DNA from: Escherichia coli
GTDB lineage: Bacteria > Pseudomonadota > Gammaproteobacteria > Enterobacterales > Enterobacteriaceae
Direction: 5' to 3'
DNA length: 64,000 nucleotides
NCBI RefSeq assembly: GCF_011881725.1
Contig: NZ_JAATUR010000015.1
Location: forward strand, 29,554-93,553
Part shown: in pieces, positions 55,916 to 64,000 of the stretch
How positions within the stretch are numbered: position 1 is the stretch's first letter
Layout of the letters: each line of letters opens with the position of its first letter
Translations under genes and position numbers: made by a program
Notes under the pieces: model-generated
What the model was told of the DNA's origin: nothing
Seen by the model: only the letters and a program-made list of their open reading frames with translations
The model's database searches: none

Positions 55916-56251
55916 ATGGGGCTGGTAATCAAAGCCGCGCTTGGTGCGCTGGTGGTGGTGTTGATTGGTGTTTTAGCAAAAACGAAAAATTACTATATCG
56001 CAGGGCTGATTCCGCTTTTCCCGACTTTTGCGCTCATTGCGCATTATATTGTTGCCAGTGAGCGGGGCATTGAAGCCTTACGCACAACCATCATTTTTAG
56101 TATGTGGTCAATTATTCCTTATTTTGTTTATCTGGCGTCGCTATGGTATTTCACCGGAATGATGCGCTTGCCTGCTGCTTTTGTAGGTTCTGTTGCGTGC
56201 TGGGGGCTAAGCGCATGGGTGCTAATTATTTGCTGGATGAAACTGCATTAA
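55916..56251 (+). CDS. ydgC: GlpM-family membrane protein YdgC
   Basis: A 111-residue inner-membrane protein with four helices and a short charged N-terminus (GlpM/YdgC family). Divergent from rstA, 128 bp apart. Its TAA overlaps the convergent folM stop by 4 bp (TTAA). In E. coli it is needed for full alginate-type membrane protein function in Pseudomonas homologues; the E. coli role is unclear. Confidence 0.88.
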   Translation: MGLVIKAALGALVVVLIGVLAKTKNYYIAGLIPLFPTFALIAHYIVASERGIEALRTTIIFSMWSIIPYFVYLASLWYFTGMMRLPAAFVGSVACWGLSAWVLIICWMKLH

Positions 56252-56970
56252 CGCAAATGACGGCCGCCATCAAGCGGGAAACTGCGTCCGGTAACAAAGC
56301 AACTCGTCAGTAAGTAATCGACCAGATCGATCACTTCTTTCTCGCCAGGCGCGGTTTTCATCAGTGATTTATTGAGCGCCTGTTGACGATATTCGGCATC
56401 ATCATGCTCATTAAACAGGATCAGCGATGGCGCAATCGAATTCACTTTCACTTCCGGTGCCAGCTTGCGGGCAAAGGAGCGGGTCATATTATCCAGCGCC
56501 GCTTTGCTTGCTGCATAGGCGATATGTTTGTCGCTGCCGCGCTCTACCACATAATCAGTGAAGTGAATGATATCGCTGGCAGCGTGTCCGTGACCGCGCA
56601 GTAATCTTTCCAGCGCATGGTTGAGCAGGTAAGGGGTATTAACATGGATCTGAATCATGCAGGCCAGAACATCAGTCAGTGGCGTACCTGGCTTTTCTGC
56701 CATCCACGCACTGGCATTGTGCAAAATGGCACGCAGGCCGTGAGTACTTTTTAACACCTCATCGGCAAACGCCATCACGCCGTCGTTCGTTGAAAAATCA
56801 GCCTGAATGCACTGCGCACCCGCATTAATCAATCCATCAATGGCAGGATAGTGCGTCCGATAGCTGACAATCACCGGTTGCTTTTGATTAATAAAATGCC
56901 AGGCAAGGGCGAGGCCAATGCGACGGCCTCCGCCAGTAATTAATATTGGCAAGGACTGGGCTTTCCCCAT
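56248..56970 (-). CDS. folM: Dihydromonapterin/dihydrofolate reductase FolM
   Basis: A 240-residue short-chain dehydrogenase reducing dihydromonapterin (and dihydrofolate) with NADPH, an unusual SDR-type pteridine reductase. Cofactor motif TGGGRRIGLALAW at residues about 12-24, NAS motif near 90, and YAASKAALDNM with the catalytic Tyr and Lys near 152. I choose ATG 56970 (MGKAQSLPI) with AAGGAG upstream; the longer ORF overlaps ydgI. It follows ydgI by 37 bp. Confidence 0.95.
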   Translation of the reverse strand: MGKAQSLPILITGGGRRIGLALAWHFINQKQPVIVSYRTHYPAIDGLINAGAQCIQADFSTNDGVMAFADEVLKSTHGLRAILHNASAWMAEKPGTPLTDVLACMIQIHVNTPYLLNHALERLLRGHGHAASDIIHFTDYVVERGSDKHIAYAASKAALDNMTRSFARKLAPEVKVNSIAPSLILFNEHDDAEYRQQALNKSLMKTAPGEKEVIDLVDYLLTSCFVTGRSFPLDGGRHLR

Positions 56971-57007
56971 CGTTAATCTCCTTTGCAAGCAAACGATGGG
57001 ACGAACG

Positions 57008-58390
57008 TTATCCCACCAGCATCCAGGTCGCTGGAACTGAAGCAATCAACAACATGCCAATCAGCACCATTTCCTGACGGTTTAGTACATTATCATGCGT
57101 ATGCGTTTTACGCGCGTAAAGGAACACCAGCAGCCCAGGCGCATACAGAACAACGGATAACAACAGGTGCATTGGACCAGAGGCGTATAATAACCATAAG
57201 CCATAAATGCAGGCGCCGACACCGACCGCTTTATGCAGCGGTCGAGTAGCGATTTTCAGCAAGAAAGCGCCAACCAGGAAATAGGGTACCAGAATCATTT
57301 CTGAGGCGATGGTCAGCAACGTGTTGTAATCGGAACCGGTCAGCCAGATCAGTACCAGACAAATTTGCACGCAGATGTTGGTCAGCCACAGAGAGGCGGA
57401 CGGCGCTGCTTGTGCATTCTGGCGCGCAAAAATACGCGGGAATGCCTTATGAGTAGCTGCCAGGTAGGGGACTTCTGCCGCCATGATGGTCCAGCTTAAA
57501 TACGCGCCACAAACGGAAACGATCAATCCTGCAGCGATGATAATTTCGCCCCACGGCCCCATCATTTTCACCATCAGACCAGCCATAGACGGGTTACGAA
57601 TCTCTGCCAGTTCTGGACGCGCAACCACCCCCAGTGAAAGCAGTGTGACCAGTAAATAAACGGCCAGTGCGGAAAGTACCGCCAGAAGCGTTGCTTTGCC
57701 AACATCATGTTTATTCCGCGCGCGTGAAGAAACAACCACTGCACCTTCCACACCAATGAATACCCACAGTGTGATCAGCATGGTGTTTTTCACCTGTTCC
57801 CATACCGGCACGCCAAGCGCAAGGCCAGTAAAGTCGAGCTTGAAGGTGTCCAGTTTGAACATCATTATTGCCAGCACAATAAACAAACCAAGCGGCAACA
57901 ATTTTGCAAGTGTTGCCACCAGGTTAATGCTGGCGGCGGTCTGTACGCCGCGCAGAATCAAAAAGTGAACAATCCACAATAATGCCGAAGCACCGACGAT
58001 CGATTGCCAGGTATTGCCATCGCCAAACAGGCGTAGTTCCGGCGTATCGGTGAAGAAACTTAATGCGGAAAAGACGATAACCAGATAAGAGACGTTGGCG
58101 ATAACCGCACATAGCCAGTATCCCCATGCGGAGCAGAAGCCGATTAACTCGCCAAACCCTTCTCGGGCATAGGTAAAGATACCGCCGTCAAGATCGGGAC
58201 GAATGCGCGTCAGGATCAGCATGGCAAAGGCCAGCAATAAAATACCCGCGCCAGTAATGCCCCAGCCGATGAGCAGTGCTGCCGGGCTGGCAACTGCCGC
58301 CATATTTTGCGGCAGACTGAAAACACCCGCGCCCAGCATTGAGCTTAATACCAGCGCGGTGAGAGCGCTCAGTCCCAGTTTCTTTTCCAT
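57008..58390 (-). CDS. ydgI: APC-family amino acid antiporter YdgI (ArcD-like)
   Basis: A 460-residue 12-helix amino acid/polyamine/organocation transporter of the arginine/ornithine antiporter (ArcD) type. The first helix carries the APC glycine signature SSMLGAGVFSLPQNMAAV. A histidine/arginine-rich loop YARKTHTHDNV lies before the last helix. E. coli has no complete arginine deiminase pathway, so the substrate in vivo is uncertain. Confidence 0.9.
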   Translation of the reverse strand: MEKKLGLSALTALVLSSMLGAGVFSLPQNMAAVASPAALLIGWGITGAGILLLAFAMLILTRIRPDLDGGIFTYAREGFGELIGFCSAWGYWLCAVIANVSYLVIVFSALSFFTDTPELRLFGDGNTWQSIVGASALLWIVHFLILRGVQTAASINLVATLAKLLPLGLFIVLAIMMFKLDTFKLDFTGLALGVPVWEQVKNTMLITLWVFIGVEGAVVVSSRARNKHDVGKATLLAVLSALAVYLLVTLLSLGVVARPELAEIRNPSMAGLMVKMMGPWGEIIIAAGLIVSVCGAYLSWTIMAAEVPYLAATHKAFPRIFARQNAQAAPSASLWLTNICVQICLVLIWLTGSDYNTLLTIASEMILVPYFLVGAFLLKIATRPLHKAVGVGACIYGLWLLYASGPMHLLLSVVLYAPGLLVFLYARKTHTHDNVLNRQEMVLIGMLLIASVPATWMLVG

Positions 58391-58537
58391 CGATATCCAG
58401 TGTTTAAAACGTGATCAGAAGAATAAATATCAGGGCAAAACGCATAAAAATGGAGTATGCCACTGAAGCGCGGGATTTTACGAAGAGATGTGTCTGCATG
58501 CAATGGTCACGGGGAAATTTGTGACTAAAAATGCGAA

Positions 58538-58556
58538 AGGCGGCATAAAGCCGCCT
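58538..58556 (-). terminator. Terminator after ydgH
   Basis: 7-bp stem AGGCGGC / GCCGCCT with a 5-base loop, 20 bp past the ydgH stop, followed on the minus strand by TTCGCATTTTT. Confidence 0.8.
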
Positions 58557-58575
58557 CATTGTGATAACTGAATAG

Positions 58576-59520
58576 TTATTTATACAGATCTGCGCTGATG
58601 GTCAGGTTATTACCACGTTCCTGCCATTGGCGGGTGATATGGTAATATTTCGCACCTTTCTTCGCGGCACGTTTTGCAACCTGATAAGAGACTTCAGTCA
58701 TGTTGCCGTAGTTGCCAGAGAATTTGATGCTGTCGAACGGAACCATCATCGCTGCCGTCGCTTTGTTCAGTTCTTCAACTTTAGTACCGTCAGGTAACGT
58801 GACAGTGTAACGTCCGCCTTTTGATGACTGCGTTTCAAAGAAGCGACCAACTTCAGAACTTGGTGACGCGGTCGTGGCAACACCCGGGATCTCAACTTTC
58901 TTCGCGGCTTCGCCACCCGCGGCCAGTGCCGCGCGACCAGCATCAGAGTCCGCCGGGATCACATCCGGGCTCTGTACTACGCGTTTTTTAGCATCTTTTT
59001 TGTAGATGAACGCCGTAATACGTTGGTTACCACCCTGGTTGGCATCAATTTGACGAACAATGTAGAACGAGTAAGCGCCTTTCGCTTTTGCCGCTTTGGT
59101 GATGGCGTCATTTACTTCAGGCTGGCTACGATAGAAGCCCTGGACGGTGACCGTGTCAAACGGTTCAATCAGAACAGCCTGGTCTTTCGGCAGTTCAACA
59201 ACCCCGTTGATAACACGATTACTTGTTTCTTCTGCTTTTTCAGCATCGGCTTTATAGAGGTCAGCGACCACACGCCAGTTACCGCTGTTACCAAAATCAG
59301 AAGTGTCGACAACATAAAAAGAGGCGGCACCTTCTTTGTCTGCACGACGAGAAACGGCTTTCACCGCTTCGCCAATGGCATTAAAACGACCGGTAACCAC
59401 TACACGATCATAAGGTTTAACCGCTGCCGCTTGCTCCGGTGTCAGTTCTGTCGCTGCGTTAACGGAAAATGCTGTAGCAGAAAGCAGAGCCGACGCCAGG
59501 AGGGTGTTCTTAAGCTTCAT
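58576..59520 (-). CDS. ydgH: Periplasmic triple-DUF1471 protein YdgH
   Basis: A 314-residue secreted protein: signal peptide of about 22 residues (ends FSVNA), then three DUF1471/YhcN-like modules of about 60-70 residues with repeated AxFYVV/AYSFYIVR/AKYYHITR strands and NGVV/ITAFIYKK patterns. The last module ends GNNLTISADLYK. Function unclear; the family is linked to stress and biofilm. Divergent from pntAB with 520 bp between them. Confidence 0.92.
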   Translation of the reverse strand: MKLKNTLLASALLSATAFSVNAATELTPEQAAAVKPYDRVVVTGRFNAIGEAVKAVSRRADKEGAASFYVVDTSDFGNSGNWRVVADLYKADAEKAEETSNRVINGVVELPKDQAVLIEPFDTVTVQGFYRSQPEVNDAITKAAKAKGAYSFYIVRQIDANQGGNQRITAFIYKKDAKKRVVQSPDVIPADSDAGRAALAAGGEAAKKVEIPGVATTASPSSEVGRFFETQSSKGGRYTVTLPDGTKVEELNKATAAMMVPFDSIKFSGNYGNMTEVSYQVAKRAAKKGAKYYHITRQWQERGNNLTISADLYK

Positions 59521-61575
<2,055 letters not shown>

Positions 61576-61582
61576 GGGGTAA

Positions 61583-62974
<1,392 letters not shown>

Positions 62975-62977
62975 CCT

Positions 62978-63010
62978 TGACGGCCTCTGCGGAGGCCGTC
63001 ACTCTTTATT
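62978..63010 (+). terminator. Terminator of pntAB
   Basis: 10-bp perfect stem TGACGGCCTC / GAGGCCGTCA with a 4-base loop, starting 3 bp after the pntB stop, followed by CTCTTTATT. It overlaps the end of the convergent tqsA. Confidence 0.85.
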
Positions 63011-64000
63011 GAGATCGCTTAACAGAACGGCGATGCTTTGACCTCCTGCTGTTTGTTCAAGTGCTATTTTGACAATAATCGTCAACGGCACGGACAGCAG
63101 CATTCCCACCGGTCCTAATAACCATCCCCAAAAAATTAACGACAAAAAGACCACCAGCGTGGAAAGTCCTAACCCACGTCCCATAATGCGTGGCTCCAGA
63201 ATATTACCGAAGACCAAATTAATCAGCAGATACCCCGCCAGTACCAGTAATGCTTCGTAGAAACCATTAAATACCAGTACCTGAGCGATCGGTGGGATTG
63301 CCGCGAGGACTGAACCAATATTAGGGATGTAATTAAGCGCAAAGGCCAGCAACCCCCAGACAAATGCAAAGCGAACATCGAGTGCGGCGAGCATCGCCCA
63401 GGCGACAAGACCGGTGATGATGCTGATGGCGGTTTTCAACACCAGGTAATGTGACACACTGTTAATCGCGCGCTGAATCGCTGCCATCCCTTCGACCGGA
63501 CGCGCCATCATCTGCTGAAACTTTCCGGGCAATTGTGGCACTTCAAGCAGCATAAACAGCACTGTCAGCAGCAATAAAAATATTGATGACATGGCGTTAG
63601 ATAACTGTGTTAACAAGTTAGTCAGTAACGTCATCGCCGCGTTCGGATCAATGTAATGCGCCAGTTGATCAACTGAGACGTCAATGCCTACGCGTTGCAA
63701 CAACGGCTCGAGAGTTTGCAGCGGCGTCATGATGGAGTTGCGATATTGCGGCAACGTCCGTGTCAACTCATTGAGCGCGGAACCCAGATAAGCTAAAAGC
63801 AAGACCATCGCCATCACGATAATGGTCATCAAAATCGACACCGCCAGTACGCGCGGCACACGCCAGCGAACCATGTGTTGCACCAGCGGATTAAGAATAA
63901 CGGCAATAAATAACGCCAGAATAAACGGCACGATAATTTCGGCGGCAAAACGGATACCGCAGAGAATAATGACCAGCATTCCCAACATAATGACGATTTT
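62999..64000 (-). CDS. tqsA: AI-2E family exporter TqsA (5' end cut by window)
   Basis: An AI-2 exporter family (UPF0118) inner-membrane protein with about seven to eight helices and the signature [18 protein letters not shown], followed by [20 protein letters not shown]. In E. coli TqsA (YdgG) affects export of autoinducer-2. The visible part begins [12 protein letters not shown] and runs to the stop at 62999; the family N-terminus is about 11 residues longer and lies beyond position 64000. The internal ATG at 63988 is not the true start. Confidence 0.94.
   Translation of the reverse strand, partial: KIVIMLGMLVIILCGIRFAAEIIVPFILALFIAVILNPLVQHMVRWRVPRVLAVSILMTIIVMAMVLLLAYLGSALNELTRTLPQYRNSIMTPLQTLEPLLQRVGIDVSVDQLAHYIDPNAAMTLLTNLLTQLSNAMSSIFLLLLTVLFMLLEVPQLPGKFQQMMARPVEGMAAIQRAINSVSHYLVLKTAISIITGLVAWAMLAALDVRFAFVWGLLAFALNYIPNIGSVLAAIPPIAQVLVFNGFYEALLVLAGYLLINLVFGNILEPRIMGRGLGLSTLVVFLSLIFWGWLLGPVGMLLSVPLTIIVKIALEQTAGGQSIAVLLSDLNKE

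Overview
This window is an ordinary core-chromosome segment of an Escherichia species. Gene order, operon structure and nearly every protein match the replication-terminus half of the E. coli K-12 map between cfa and tqsA, read in the opposite direction to the standard K-12 orientation. The tus gene and its TerB site place it in the replication fork trap. Several highly conserved proteins differ from K-12 more than I expect within E. coli sensu stricto (SodB shows about six substitutions in 193 residues against the K-12 sequence as I remember it). The source may therefore be a divergent lineage or sister species (cryptic clade, E. albertii or similar), but I could not run an identity search to decide. 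I see no prophage, insertion sequence, CRISPR array, tRNA or rRNA.

Layout. 1-8.7 kb: cfa (cut by the window edge), the punC/punR purine-nucleoside pair, purR, the 29-residue membrane protein ynhF, the MFS gene ydhP, sodB, mepH and grxD. 8.7-16.4 kb: lhr and rnt (nucleic-acid processing), then the nemR-nemA-gloA electrophile-detoxification operon. 16.5-22.6 kb: ydhL, ydhF, sodC, the ydhIJK efflux-type operon, slyA and slyB. 22.8-28 kb: anmK, mliC, pdxH, tyrS, pdxY and gstA (anhydro-muropeptide recycling, lysozyme inhibition, vitamin B6 metabolism, tyrosyl-tRNA charging). 28-36.8 kb: dtpA, then the rsxABCDGE-nth operon, which encodes a membrane electron-transfer complex plus endonuclease III. 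36.8-40.3 kb: ydgK, cnu, blr, ydgJ and add. 40.4-46.5 kb: malYX with divergent malI, then hdhA, uidR and the uid scar. 46.5-64 kb: ydgA, manA, fumA, fumC, tus with TerB, rstAB, ydgC, folM, ydgI, ydgH, pntAB and tqsA (cut by the window edge).

The most notable departure from the K-12 layout is the absence of the glucuronide operon uidABC. The regulator uidR is intact, and about 270 bp of what I recognise as the uidA promoter/leader is kept up to just before the uidA start codon. The sequence then jumps into the uidC-ydgA spacer, with a REP-like hairpin and a terminator. The strain should be beta-glucuronidase negative while keeping an orphan repressor and operator. Other points of interest: a 96-bp tandem repeat array in rsxC (six full copies plus a degenerate one), two clear PhoP boxes (slyB, rstA), MalI, PurR and NemR operators, and three convergent gene pairs whose stop codons interlock in one TTAA.

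I did not find a previously undescribed system here. The product names rest on recognising well-known enterobacterial proteins, and comparisons with K-12 are from memory.
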